Shown in pieces: positions 39,062-50,664 of a stretch of 64,000 nucleotides of DNA. A program made the position numbers and the translations under genes. Positions within the stretch are counted from its first letter, which is position 1. Every line of letters starts with the position of its first letter. Source of the DNA: Sphingobium cloacae (GTDB taxonomy: Bacteria > Pseudomonadota > Alphaproteobacteria > Sphingomonadales > Sphingomonadaceae); the NCBI RefSeq assembly GCF_002355855.1, contig NZ_AP017656.1:248001-312000 (forward strand), written 5' to 3'. A model generated the notes under the pieces. The model was not told where the DNA came from, searched no databases, and saw nothing but the letters and a program-made list of their open reading frames with translations.

Positions 39062-39103
39062 CGCTCACCCAAAAAGCCATCGCTCAGGCTTCACCGGAAA
39101 CGG

Positions 39104-39116
39104 TACGGTTTACATA
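39104..39116 (+). promoter_or_regulatory. 13-bp motif upstream of the MCE gene, shared with efflux operon
   Basis: TACGGTTTACATA lies 34 bp before the MCE start codon and is identical to the minus-strand motif at 16611-16623 before the EmrA-like gene. Position in both cases fits a promoter or repressor site; the TetR gene at 40220 is a possible regulator. Confidence 0.35.
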
Positions 39117-39149
39117 CTCCGACCAGCTTTTTAATGGCTGTGTTCGAGT

Positions 39150-40094
39150 ATGGAAACGCGGTCGAACAAATTTCTGGTTCTCGTGGTGACCGGCTTTCTG
39201 CTGGGCACGCTCCTGATCTTCACGCTGTGGCTGTTTGATGCACGCGATGGAGACGGCAACCCCTATATGATCCGCTTCACCGGAAGCGTTGCCGGTCTCG
39301 AAAATGGATCGTCGGTGACCTTCTCGGGTGTGCCGGCCGGTCATGTCACGTCGATACGGTTCGACAAGGAGGACCCGTCAGCGGTTCTCGTCACCGTCAA
39401 CCTTGACCCACGGATCCCCATCGTCGCAGGCGTAAAAGCGTCGATCGCAAGATCGGCACTGGCCGGCACCGCGAACATCAGCCTCGAGGGCGCCACATCT
39501 GGTGCGCCCCCGATCGTTGCGGCGAGCGACGGGGAGCTTCCCGTCATTCACGCCAAGGAAGGCGGGCTCCTTGGCGGCGGAGGGGACCCCGTCGCACTGG
39601 TCGAGAAGATCAGCCGCACCGTAGATTCTGTTTCTCGCGACCTCGACGCCGCTCAGCAGCAGCGGGCCAGCGATCGACTGGCGGCGCTTGCGGAAAGTTC
39701 CGCCGGTTGGGCAGACAGGGTCGGATCAGCATCCGACGGACTTACTGGCGCACGCGGTCGCGTGGTGGCCGTGGGGGACGCCCTGCAGCGATCCGGCGCC
39801 AGCGCTCAACGGTTGAGAGCTGCCCTGAACGACCGCCGCGCGACCGTTCTCGCCAGGGCGAACCGCCCGTTGCTGAACGCTCGAGACGAAGCCGAGCAAT
39901 TGACAGCGCGCGTCGAGGCGGTTCGACCCACGATCCGCGGCATGACTGCCAAACAGGCCCAGCTGCGTGAGACCATTCGTTCAGCAAGTAACAAGGTAGG
40001 CGCTGTCAGGGATACGGCTGTTCGCATCGATCAGGAGGGCTTGGGGGTAAGTGCTCCGTCCCTTCCGACCTACAAGCCGAAATCACGGCAGTGA
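39150..40094 (+). CDS. MCE/MlaD-domain protein
   Basis: The 314-residue protein has one N-terminal membrane anchor (about residues 8-30) and an MCE/MlaD domain (about 38-115) beginning YMIRFTGSVAGLENGSSVTFSGVPAGHV, then a long Ala/Arg-rich helical region likely to form a coiled coil. MCE proteins bind lipids in the periplasm and normally work with an ABC permease and ATPase for lipid or sterol import or export. Neither is encoded nearby, so this one stands alone. Uptake of a hydrophobic substrate for the adjacent catabolic genes is conceivable. Confidence 0.85.
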   Translation: METRSNKFLVLVVTGFLLGTLLIFTLWLFDARDGDGNPYMIRFTGSVAGLENGSSVTFSGVPAGHVTSIRFDKEDPSAVLVTVNLDPRIPIVAGVKASIARSALAGTANISLEGATSGAPPIVAASDGELPVIHAKEGGLLGGGGDPVALVEKISRTVDSVSRDLDAAQQQRASDRLAALAESSAGWADRVGSASDGLTGARGRVVAVGDALQRSGASAQRLRAALNDRRATVLARANRPLLNARDEAEQLTARVEAVRPTIRGMTAKQAQLRETIRSASNKVGAVRDTAVRIDQEGLGVSAPSLPTYKPKSRQ

Positions 40095-40219
40095 TCGGCC
40101 GCGAAGCGATAGGACAGCTCTTGGCTGAGCTCGAGATGGCAGGCGACCGACCGACCGTCCCGGCGTGATTTCTCGTCAACCGGTCTGGATTGCGCTACCC
40201 TCGATCGGGGAGAACGAGA

Positions 40220-40897
40220 TTGAGCGACGACGAGAAAAAGGGACGGCGCCCAAGAAAGATGGGCAGACCGACCACTGAGGACGCGGTCCGCCTGACCTCG
40301 CACATCCTCAAGAGCGCTCGCGAGCTGTTTTTTGAGCACGGCTTCGACGGCGCCAGCGCCGACATGATCGCCGAACAGGCGCGCATCTCCAAGCGGACCC
40401 TCTACGCCCGCTTCGGCAGCAAGGCGCGTGTGTTCGAGGCGGTGATCCTCGACGAGATCGATACGCAGCTGCGCGCGCTCGAACCCTCCGGCAGCGACGA
40501 ACCCGAGATCGGATCGCGACTTCGCGTGATCGCCGATCGCCTGCTCGAGTGGCTCCTGACGCCCCGGATCGCCTCCATGGAACGTGTCGTCATCGCGCAA
40601 GCCGTACGCTTTCCCGCGCTTGCGGCGAACATCCACGACTTCGGCTACCAGCGGGCCGTCCAGTGGGTGGCATCGATCCTCGCCCATGCCAATGCCAGGG
40701 GGGAGCTGTCGCTGGCCGACCCCTTGTTCGCTGCCGAGCAGTTCGTCACACTCGTCGTGGTCGCCCCCATGCGCCGGGCAGCGCTGGGTTTGTCTCCGCC
40801 AGCGTATGACGAGGCGGCGCGCGATCGTATCGCGCGCGGGATCGACCTGTTCCTTGATGGCTGCCGCCCGCGACAGGGGGATGGTTGCCGCACGTGA
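40220..40897 (+). CDS. TetR-family transcriptional regulator
   Basis: About 225 residues with a basic N-terminus and a typical helix-turn-helix (ARELFFEHGFDGASADMIAE, then ISKRTLYARFGSK). The C-terminus resembles the AefR/TetR_C_33 type with TPRIASMERVVIAQAVRFPA. A TTG at 40220 with GGGGAG seven bases upstream is preferred; an ATG at 40259 is possible. The stop overlaps the ABC1 kinase start (TGATG), so the two are coupled. Confidence 0.82.
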   Translation: MSDDEKKGRRPRKMGRPTTEDAVRLTSHILKSARELFFEHGFDGASADMIAEQARISKRTLYARFGSKARVFEAVILDEIDTQLRALEPSGSDEPEIGSRLRVIADRLLEWLLTPRIASMERVVIAQAVRFPALAANIHDFGYQRAVQWVASILAHANARGELSLADPLFAAEQFVTLVVVAPMRRAALGLSPPAYDEAARDRIARGIDLFLDGCRPRQGDGCRT

Positions 40898-42495
40898 TGC
40901 CCACCACCGACGACGAGCCTCAGATCGGCGAGCACGCGCGTTTGGCCGAGCTGCTCCAGATCATGGGGCGCCATGGCCTGAACGGCCTCGCCTCGCGCCT
41001 GGGCCTGCTGCCCGGTCGTTCGGAGCAGCCGGTAGACATCGGTACCCCCGAGCGGGTCGTCGCGCTGCTGCAAGACCTTGGACCCGTCGCGGTCAAGCTG
41101 GGGCAGGTGCTCGCGACCCGTGAAGACCTGCTCGGGCCGGAATGGGTGCGCGCGTTGTCGACGCTGCAGGACCGGGTGACCCCGCTGCCGTTCGAGGCGC
41201 TGGAGCCGACGATCCTGACAGCGCTTGGCTCCCCGATCGCCGACGTGTTCGCGCGGTTCGACCGCGAGCCGATCGCCGCGGCCTCCATCGCGCAGGTTCA
41301 TGGCGCCACCCTGCGCGACGGAACCGAGGTCGTGGTCAAGGTGCGCCGGCCGGGGATCGCGGAGCGCGTCGATGCCGACCTGCGATTGCTCCGCCGTGTC
41401 GCGCGGCTCGCCGCCAGGCACTCACCGGAGATCCGTCGCCTCAAGCCTGACGAACTGCTCCGGTTCTTCGCGGAGAGCCTAACGCAGGAAATGGACCTCA
41501 GTGCCGAAGCGGCGGCCTGCGAGAACATCGGCGCGTTTCTGCGGCCGCTCGGCATTTGCACGCCCGCCTTCCACTGGGATCAGGTCGGTCGCCGGATCAA
41601 CGTGCAGGAACGGCTCGACGGCTTGCCGGTCCGCGCGATCCTCGACGCGGAGCGTGAGGGCGGTGCGGACGTCGCCGGCAAATATGCCGATGCGGTGCTG
41701 CGGATGATCATCTTCAACGGCCGGTTTCACGCGGACCCCCATCCCGGCAACGTCTTTGTTCTGGCCGACGGGTCGCTGGCGTTCATCGACTTCGGGGCGG
41801 TCGGCGTGCTCAGTCCCGCCCGGCGGAACGAGGTGGTCACGCTCGTCCTTGCCATCGCCGGCGAGGACACACGATCGGTGACGGACGTGCTGTTGCAATG
41901 GTCGGGCGAGACCGACGTCGATCGCCAGGCACTGACCCGCGACCTCGACGCGCTGATCGGCCAGTTCCGCGGGGCGGTACTCCAGCAGATCGAGCTCGCC
42001 GACATCTTCGGCCGCGTGTTCGCGCTGCTGCGCACCTACCGCCTGGCGCTGCCACCCGATCTGGCCCTTCTGGTGCGCACCCTGTTGATTGCCGAAGGGT
42101 TCGTGCGCCGGCTCGATCCCGGCTTCGACATCGCGGCGCGCGCCGCGCCGATCGCGCGCGAGCTGCTGCGGGAGCGGATCGGCCCGGCCGGCCTCAAGCG
42201 TGGCGGACGCCGGCTGGCGACGAGCCTGGGCCGTCTGGCCGCCGCCTCGCCCGAGCTGGTGGCCTTCGCCGAGCGGGTTGCGCGGTCGGGTGCGCTGCCG
42301 ATCGAGTTGCAGGGAGGCGCGGTTTTCCCAACTCCGGCATCGCCCTGGCGCGCCGATCCCAACATTCTGTCCGCCGGACTGCTTGTCGCGGGCGCGATCC
42401 TTCAGCGCGACCATGATGTTGTCGGCGCGATGTTAATGGCGTCTGCGGTGCTGCCTGCAGGCTGGGCTTGGGTTTCGAGCAGGCAGAGGCGCTGA
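40897..42495 (+). CDS. ABC1/UbiB family atypical kinase-like protein
   Basis: The 532-residue protein has the family-specific KxGQ motif (PVAVKLGQVLATREDLL, about residues 65-80), the Ala-rich nucleotide loop AAASIAQVHGA, VVVKVRRPG with the ATP-binding Lys, and HADPHPGNVFVL with IDFGAVG for the catalytic and metal sites. UbiB-type proteins support ubiquinone synthesis or lipid extraction at the membrane. A short hydrophobic C-terminus fits membrane association. Coupled to a TetR gene rather than ubiE/ubiJ, so it is probably an accessory paralogue. Confidence 0.85.
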   Translation: MPTTDDEPQIGEHARLAELLQIMGRHGLNGLASRLGLLPGRSEQPVDIGTPERVVALLQDLGPVAVKLGQVLATREDLLGPEWVRALSTLQDRVTPLPFEALEPTILTALGSPIADVFARFDREPIAAASIAQVHGATLRDGTEVVVKVRRPGIAERVDADLRLLRRVARLAARHSPEIRRLKPDELLRFFAESLTQEMDLSAEAAACENIGAFLRPLGICTPAFHWDQVGRRINVQERLDGLPVRAILDAEREGGADVAGKYADAVLRMIIFNGRFHADPHPGNVFVLADGSLAFIDFGAVGVLSPARRNEVVTLVLAIAGEDTRSVTDVLLQWSGETDVDRQALTRDLDALIGQFRGAVLQQIELADIFGRVFALLRTYRLALPPDLALLVRTLLIAEGFVRRLDPGFDIAARAAPIARELLRERIGPAGLKRGGRRLATSLGRLAAASPELVAFAERVARSGALPIELQGGAVFPTPASPWRADPNILSAGLLVAGAILQRDHDVVGAMLMASAVLPAGWAWVSSRQRR

Positions 42496-42585
42496 CTTCC
42501 TGCTGCCCGACCTTCCGCACACCCGACTCTCCACCCTTGCCCTTTCGCGCGCTTGTTCGCGTATCCGGCTCCTCACTGAGGAGTG

Positions 42586-42610
42586 GAACAACCCAGGAGA
42601 GGGGGCGTTT
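42586..42610 (+). promoter_or_regulatory. EcfG-type general stress promoter for the sigma factor gene
   Basis: GGAAC at 42586-42590 and CGTT at 42607-42610 are separated by 16 bases, a full match to the sigma-EcfG consensus. It lies 64 bp before the sigma-factor GTG and would make the gene autoregulated or part of the general stress cascade. Confidence 0.75.
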
Positions 42611-42673
42611 TCGAACAAGTAAACCAGTCGGTGTATAAACGGCGCTCTGGTTCGATCGAGCGAGGGCTTTTGC

Positions 42674-43345
42674 GTGTCGGACCAACCGGATCACGAATCA
42701 CATGTAGCGGCTGAGGAGTGGTCTGACTTCGGTGCTGCACTGAGCGACCTGATGCCCAGGCTGGCAAGCTATGCGCGATCCCTAACAAGGAATCCCGATG
42801 CTGCACAGGATCTCGTTCAGGATACCGTGCTGAAAGCCTGGCGCAGCCGTGCCTCATTCGAGGCGGGCACGAATTTGAAAGCGTGGACCTTCCGTATCCT
42901 TCGCAACTCCTTTCTGTCGCAGGTTCGTCGTAAAGGTGCGGGACACGAGACCGCCGAACTCATCGATGTTCCGGTGGCGTCAAATCAAGAATCGATCGTG
43001 ACATTGGGCGATGTTCGCCGCCTGTGGCCGCGCCTGACACCCGAGCAGCAGCGGTGCATCCAACTTGTCGGGATCGAGGGATTGAGCTACGAAGAGACAG
43101 CAACGATCGAACAGGTTCCTGTCGGTACGATCAAGAGCCGCGTGGTGAGAGGGCGGCAGATGCTGCGCGCACTCCTGGATCAAACGAACATCGTACCAGC
43201 CACAGGGACAGCATCACGGACCCTGTCGGTCGATTCGTCCCCTCGGTACGAACCGTCGCGCGTTGATGATGAACACTCAAAGCAGATCGAACTGCTGCGA
43301 AGGTGGCGCGCGGAGCGTGCGGCCGCTCGCTGCGCCATCGGATGA
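42674..43345 (+). CDS. ECF sigma factor, EcfG-like
   Basis: The 223-residue protein has sigma region 2 (NPDAAQDLVQDTVLKAWRS, then FRILRNSFLSQVRRK) and region 4 (LTPEQQRCIQLVGIEGLSYEE followed by VPVGTIKSRVVRGR). This matches the EcfG group, which directs the alphaproteobacterial general stress response and is freed by PhyR from NepR. No nepR or phyR lies here, so this is likely a secondary EcfG paralogue. The C-terminus is about 40 residues longer than usual and rich in Arg and Ser. GTG start. Its own promoter at 42586 fits EcfG control. Confidence 0.85.
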   Translation: MSDQPDHESHVAAEEWSDFGAALSDLMPRLASYARSLTRNPDAAQDLVQDTVLKAWRSRASFEAGTNLKAWTFRILRNSFLSQVRRKGAGHETAELIDVPVASNQESIVTLGDVRRLWPRLTPEQQRCIQLVGIEGLSYEETATIEQVPVGTIKSRVVRGRQMLRALLDQTNIVPATGTASRTLSVDSSPRYEPSRVDDEHSKQIELLRRWRAERAAARCAIG

Positions 43346-43575
43346 CTTCTTGGAATCCACCAAATCCCCGTTTGTGTCCCTTTCCATTTCAGACCTACGA
43401 TGAGCCCCCGTAGCGCCACGAGTTGATGATGGCGCGATGGAGTCCTCTCCCGAGTTTGCCCGTTTATCGCTGCCAAACAGGCGATTTTCCCTGGATGATG
43501 TATTTTCGTCAGCATTTAGCTCTGATCGTTGCAACCTGGTTAGAGAAGCAGAAGAGCGCAAACTGCCAAGGCCAT

Positions 43576-44115
43576 TCAACCAAGGCTCCGAAGTCCACTG
43601 GCGATGATCCGCATGGCCCGATCCAACATCTCGTCCCGATCGCCATCGAGATAGGCGGCGACACCAGCAATCATTCTTGCCGCAAGCTGGACATCTTCAG
43701 TCGTGACGCCACTTGGCAGCGCATTGCAGGCGATCGCATGGGACAGCATGTGCTGCATGACGTCATCAGCTTCCGATCTCAGCCTCGACACTGCCTGGTC
43801 AAGAGAGCCGCTGCCGACCCCTATGCTGGCCTTGGCGTGAAAGGCGGCCACTCCGCCATAATGCTTGATGAATTCCTCAAACATTCGGGGTTCATCGGCA
43901 AGCTGCGAGACCACCGCTCTAAGTTCGTCGAGGCGCCTCTCGAGAACTGCTACGATCATCGCGTCGCGGTCAGAGAAGTTCCGATAAAGCGTCCCGCGGC
44001 CAACACCGGCACGTTGTGCGATCTGCTCTAACGCGACCCCGTACCCCTCATCGCGGAAGGCATCCGCTGCCGCGGCGATCAGGCGGTCGCGCCGGGCTCG
44101 GGCATCTTTCCGCAT
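43576..44115 (-). CDS. TetR-family repressor of the second efflux operon
   Basis: The 179-residue protein has a helix-turn-helix of the AcrR kind (ADAFRDEGYGVALEQIAQRAG, then GRGTLYRNFSDRDAMI) and a TetR_C_13-like ligand domain. It is divergent from the MFS gene at 44183; the 67-bp gap holds an 8-bp inverted repeat that fits its operator. It probably represses the pump until a drug-like ligand binds. The gap 43346-43575 on its far side holds no visible feature. Confidence 0.85.
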   Translation of the reverse strand: MRKDARARRDRLIAAAADAFRDEGYGVALEQIAQRAGVGRGTLYRNFSDRDAMIVAVLERRLDELRAVVSQLADEPRMFEEFIKHYGGVAAFHAKASIGVGSGSLDQAVSRLRSEADDVMQHMLSHAIACNALPSGVTTEDVQLAARMIAGVAAYLDGDRDEMLDRAMRIIASGLRSLG

Positions 44116-44143
44116 GCTTGTTCCGCTCCAACATGAACGCTAT

Positions 44144-44166
44144 AACCGGACATTCAACGTCCGGTT
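44144..44166. promoter_or_regulatory. Operator-like inverted repeat between TetR and MFS genes
   Basis: AACCGGAC and GTCCGGTT are perfect inverted copies around a 7-base centre. The site lies 17 bp before the MFS ATG and 29 bp before the TetR ATG, a typical TetR operator position for double control. Confidence 0.7.
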
Positions 44167-44182
44167 AGGTTACGCTCGCTAG

Positions 44183-45850
44183 ATGAGTTCGTCCACATCA
44201 CGCCCCGCGCCGGTCCTTCTGGAGCGTACGCCTGAATGGCACCCGGATGAGGTGCCGATGATTCCAGGCTCGCCGGCGTCCATCCGGCATCGGCCGTCCA
44301 TCCGCGTCGCTTACCTAACCGTCGGGGTACTCATCACGATCACCAGCGGACTCGCCAACGCGCTTGTGTCGGCAAATCTGCCCCAGATCCAGGGAGCGCT
44401 GGGACTGACGCCTGTCGAAGGGGCGTGGCTCCCCGCAGCGTATGTGATGGTGAACCTCTCGGCAAACCTCATCCTGTTCAAGGCACGGCAGCAGTTCGGC
44501 ATTCGACGGTTCGCGGAGGTTGCGCTTGCGGCTTATCTCGCAATCACCGTGCTTCACCCGTTCGTCGATGATTATCCCACTGCAGTGCTGGTCAGAGGCG
44601 CGTCAGGCTTCGTCGGTGCCCCGCTGAGCTCCCTTGGGTTCTATTATGTGATGCAGGGCTTTCCGAAGCATCTGATGGGCAAGGCGATCGTTGTCGGCTT
44701 CGGCTTGACACAATTGGCGTTGCCGTTGGCGTGGTTGCTGTCACCAGCCCTCTTGGACCTGGGCGACTGGCACACGCTCTATTCTTTCGAGTTCGCCCTT
44801 GCGCTGTGCACGCTCGCGGCGGTCATTTCGCTCAAGCTGCCGCCGGGGATCAGGATAAAGGTCTTCGAGAAGACGGACGTTCTGACGTTTATTTTGCTGG
44901 CGCCGGCATTTGTTCTGATCGCGGGCGTTCTGGCGCAAGGACAGCTGCAATGGTGGAGCGAGCAGCCGTGGATGGCCTGGGCCCTCGTCGCTTCCCTGGC
45001 GCTGTTGCTGCTGGCGTTCCTCGTTGAACACCACCGGGCCAATCCGCTCATCCAGACCCGATGGATCGGGACTGGCGAGGTCATCCGGTTCGTGTTCGCG
45101 GCTCTGGCCTTCAGGCTCATCCTGTCGGAACAAAGCTACGCGGCAGCCGGCCTGCTGCGAACGCTGGGGATGGGTCCCGACCAGTTCCGGCTCTTCTACC
45201 TGGTGGTGATCGCAGGCGTGCTTTCGGGCATAGCGATCGGCGCGGCGACGTTCGGACCCAAAACTATGATGCCGATGGCGATCGCTGCGGTGATCCTCGT
45301 CCTAATCGCCAGTCTGCTCGATAGCGATGCCACGAGCGACACAAGACCGAACAACATGATGGCAAGCCAGGCGATGATCGCCATGGCAGGCGCGCTCGTC
45401 ATGGCCCCGCTCATCCTTCACGGTGTCATGGGAGCGCTCAAGAGAGGTGCGGACCACATCGTCACGTTCGTGATCCTGTTCACCATGACGCAGAGCGCCG
45501 GCGCCCTGCTCGGACCGGCGATCTACGGCACCTTCCAGCAATACCGTCAACATGAATATTCCGGGCAGATCACCAGCCACGTCGACCCCACCAATCCGGT
45601 TGTGGCGCAAAGGCTTGCGCTACAGCGCGGCATCTATGCAGCGCGCGTCTCCGATCCGATCATTGGCGGGGCGGGCGGTACGGCGCTGTTGCAGCAAGCC
45701 GCCACGCGTGAAGCGAGTATTCGCGCATACAACGATGTCTTCCGGCTGAATGCGATCATCGCCTTTGCCTTCCTTCTGTGGTGCCTTTGGCGTGTCGCCG
45801 TCCAGTTGCGGGCCGCCAGCCAAGCACCGCCACCACCTGCGGCGGCATGA
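44183..45850 (+). CDS. MFS transporter, DHA2 family (EmrB-like), second copy
   Basis: The 555-residue protein has 14 predicted membrane helices, with GLANALVSANLPQIQGALGL in helix 1 and a conserved loop NLILFKARQQFGIRRFAE. It is only distantly like the MFS at 13801, and lies in the DHA2 subgroup of FarB/EmrB transporters. It is intact, unlike the adaptor and outer-membrane factor genes downstream, so on its own it could at most move substrates into the periplasm. Confidence 0.87.
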   Translation: MSSSTSRPAPVLLERTPEWHPDEVPMIPGSPASIRHRPSIRVAYLTVGVLITITSGLANALVSANLPQIQGALGLTPVEGAWLPAAYVMVNLSANLILFKARQQFGIRRFAEVALAAYLAITVLHPFVDDYPTAVLVRGASGFVGAPLSSLGFYYVMQGFPKHLMGKAIVVGFGLTQLALPLAWLLSPALLDLGDWHTLYSFEFALALCTLAAVISLKLPPGIRIKVFEKTDVLTFILLAPAFVLIAGVLAQGQLQWWSEQPWMAWALVASLALLLLAFLVEHHRANPLIQTRWIGTGEVIRFVFAALAFRLILSEQSYAAAGLLRTLGMGPDQFRLFYLVVIAGVLSGIAIGAATFGPKTMMPMAIAAVILVLIASLLDSDATSDTRPNNMMASQAMIAMAGALVMAPLILHGVMGALKRGADHIVTFVILFTMTQSAGALLGPAIYGTFQQYRQHEYSGQITSHVDPTNPVVAQRLALQRGIYAARVSDPIIGGAGGTALLQQAATREASIRAYNDVFRLNAIIAFAFLLWCLWRVAVQLRAASQAPPPPAAA

Positions 45851-45869
45851 TCCAGAACATGAGAGCCCG

Positions 45870-47036
45870 ATGACCCAGCCAGAGCAGACCCAGGATCGAC
45901 CGCGCCCGGCCGATCCGGCAGATCAGGATCCGGCGACCGATGCAGGCATTCCGGATACACCTCCGCCCGCCAAAACTATCAAGGCGCGGCCGCGTACGCT
46001 CGCGATCATGGCAGCGATCTTCATCGCGGGTAGCTTGCTGATTCTCTATGCGTGGCGGCTGTGGCCCTTCACCAGTACGATGGTGCAGACCGAGAACGCC
46101 TATGTCCGCGGCCAGATTACGGCCATGGCACCGCAGGTCGCGGGGTATGTCGTCGAGGCGAACGTACGCGATTTCGCGCATGTGCGACGCGGACAGGTCT
46201 TGCTGCGCATTGATGACCGGATTTACCGTCAGCAACTGGATGCGGCACTGGCGCAGCTCAAGGTGGCAGAGGCCGAACTCCGCAACTGGCCGCAAACCGT
46301 TGCGCAGAATGAGGCGGCGCTTCGCACTCGTCAAGCCGACCTGGCGCAGGCCAACGCCGAACGTGCGCGCGCCCGCGCCGATATCGCGCGCGTTTAGGAG
46401 CTGGCTTCCAGAGGATCGGTCAGCGTCCGCGAGCGCGATCAGGTGCTCGCGACCGAGCGCACATCGGCGGCTGCGATCGAGCGCGCACTAGCTGCCATCG
46501 ATGGGCAGCAACAGGTCATCCTTGCAAATCGAGTTTCCCGCGGTGCCCTCGAGGGGCGCGTTGCACAGGCACAGGCTCAGGTTGACCTCGCGCGGATCAA
46601 CCTCGCCAATACCGTGATCCGTGCGCCGCGCGATGGACAAATAAGTGAAGCCTCGGTTCGTGTGGGACAATATGCCCAAGCCGGGACCCAGCTGATGTTC
46701 CTTGTGCCCGAGCAGCTATGGGTTGTAGCCAATTTCAAGGAAACCCAGACTAGCCGGATGCGCCTCGGTCAGCTCGCTTCGTTCACCGTGGACGCCCTCG
46801 ATGACGCCAGGTTGACCGGCCGTATCGAGGAGCTTGCTCCGGCAACGGGATCCGAGTTCAGCGTTTTGCGGCCGGACAACGCAAGCGGGAACTTCACGAA
46901 GATCGTCCAACGTATTCCCATCCGTATCCGCATCGATCCGGAGCAACCGCTTGCCAGGCGGCTTCGTCCTGGCATGTCGGTGGTGGCACGGGTCGATACG
47001 TCCGGAACTGCCTCTCCGAAGGAAGTCGCGCCATGA
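45870..47036 (+). pseudogene. EmrA/HlyD-type efflux adaptor interrupted by an in-frame TAG
   Basis: From ATG at 45870 there are 175 codons: a Pro/Asp-rich cytoplasmic tail, one membrane helix (RTLAIMAAIFIAGSLLILYAW), TENAYVRGQITAMAPQVAGYV and the first coiled-coil helix, ending at TAG 46395-46397. The same frame then continues ELASRGSVSVRERDQV and runs to 47036 with the second helix and beta-barrel, including VVANFKETQTSRMRLGQ. A single base change (CAG or GAG to TAG) explains the break. An internal GTG at 46443 could only give a fragment. The stop overlaps the next gene by four bases. Confidence 0.82.
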
Positions 47037-48438
47037 AGCCCGCGGGCTTCTCGGCGCTTGCGCTGCTCGTCTTAGTGTCAGGGTGCGCGCCTGCATATCT
47101 GCCCGCGCCGCCACGATCGACCGTGACACCTCCGGAGCAATGGCGCGATCGAGCGGGCATCGATGGTATCGGGATCTCACAAGACTGGTGGAAGCAGTTC
47201 GCGGACCCGGCGTTGGGCGCTGCGATCGTCAGGGCGATGGCGAACAATTCGGACGTTCTGGCCGCCGCGGCTCGTATCGAGGAGGCAGAGGCACAGGTAC
47301 GGCTTGCGGGAGCCGCCCGGGCGCCGACGCTAAGCGCGGGCGGCGGCATAGCCTCCGACCGCGCTCTGAGCCAGGTCAGCGGGCGACCAACCGAGATTCT
47401 TGCCATACAGCCGCAGCTCGGCGCGAACTGGACGCTCGACCTCTTCGGCCGCCTGCGGGCGCTGAGCGACGCGGCCCGCGCGAATTTCGTCGCCAGTGCG
47501 GCCGACTACGACGCCGTCAGGCTCTCTGTCGCCGGGGCGACGGCGCAGGCCTATCTCACCCTGCTGTCGATCGATGCACAGCTTGACGTGACCCGGAAGA
47601 CGCTGGATCTGCGCGTCGAAGCGCGGCGGATCGCAGAGGATCGCGCAAGGCTTGGCTACAGTTCGCAGCTGGAGCTTACGCAGGCGCAGTCGGAGTATGA
47701 GGCCGTGGCCCAAGCCATCCCTCAGCTTGAACAGGCCCGGCGATTGCAGGAGAACGGGCTGCGCCTGCTGACAGGCGACCTGCCCGGAGCCATGGCGCGC
47801 GGCGAGCTTGCGAACCTCTCCATCCCGGGGATCCCGGCGCTGATGCCTTCCGAACTGATGCGGCGGCGACCAGACATAGCAGCCGCTGAAGCCCGCTTGG
47901 CCGCCGCGGACCGGACGATCGCGTCAAGACGCGCCGAGTTCATGCCGGATGTCGCGTTGTCCGCGTCTTGGGGTGCGCTGATCGTGGATCAGCTGGACTA
48001 TGATCCCGTATCCATCTGGAACATCGGCGCCAGCATCCTCGCGCCCCTCTTTCAGGGGGGCGCCTGACAACTCAGGTCGATCAGGCGAATGCGCGGCGCG
48101 ATCAGGCGGCGTATGCCTATCGCGATATCGTGCTGCGCGCATTCGGGGAAGTCGAGAACGCCCTCACCAGCGAGCAGCGGCTGCGGGAACAGATCGTGCA
48201 CGTTTCGGCTCGACGGTCGATCCTGCAGCGATCGCTGAATCTCGCTCGCGATCGTTACCGCGGAGGATATGCCTCGTACCTCGACGCGCTTGACGCCCAG
48301 CGAAATCTCTTCGCGGTCGAGCTCAACGCCATCACTGTCCGTGAGCAGCAGCTGAACGCGCTGGTTCGCGTCTGGGCATCGCTTGGGGGAGGGTGGGGCG
48401 ATCGGACGATTGCGGATCGTTCGGCGCTGCCACGCTAG
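47033..48438 (+). pseudogene. Outer-membrane efflux lipoprotein, frameshifted
   Basis: The 344-codon first part has a lipobox (LLVLVSGC), the QDWWKQFADPALG motif and LMRRRPDIAAAEARL, as in NodT-type outer-membrane factors. At 48055-48060 there are six G residues where the family sequence QGGRL needs seven, and the frame meets TGA at 48065-48067. In the plus-one-shifted frame the protein goes on LTTQVDQANARRDQAAYAY and AFGEVENALTSEQRL to 48438. A one-base loss in a G run is also a common sequencing error, so the lesion should be verified. Confidence 0.8.
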
Positions 48439-48518
48439 GCACTACTCGTCTGGCCGACGCTGCGATCGTGAAAGGACGCGGTCTCGGCTGGTCAGGCGAG
48501 TTCTGCCCCGTGGCTGTC

Positions 48519-50329
<1,811 letters not shown>

Positions 50330-50664
50330 TGTTGATCCTTTCGTCTTCGGGCGAGTGCGCGGATTTGGGCTCGCTTCCAATCCTGCAAATCAGCGATGGC
50401 GGCGAACTCAGCGACGCCGCTCACTTCCTAGTCCGGCCCGAACTCGGCCGTCCTGACGCCGACATGCCCCATAAGCCGAACGACTGGCGGCGCGCGCTCG
50501 GTCTGTGCAGTTCGCGTGGTGTAACCTGGCGCGCGATCTGGTGCTTACCAGCCGTATCCATGAACATTGCGATCCGGACGAAAGAGCAGGAGCGCAACCA
50601 CCCACTGCTCTTTCGCCTTGCTGATATCGTTCGATCCCCGACTCTCCCCTCGCACAACACATCA
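50330..50664. other. Intergenic stretch without assignable gene
   Basis: About 330 bases between the aldo-keto reductase start and the dif-like site. Short open frames exist on both strands but none shows family features or a ribosome site. It should hold the promoter of the AKR-SDR operon. Confidence 0.4.
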
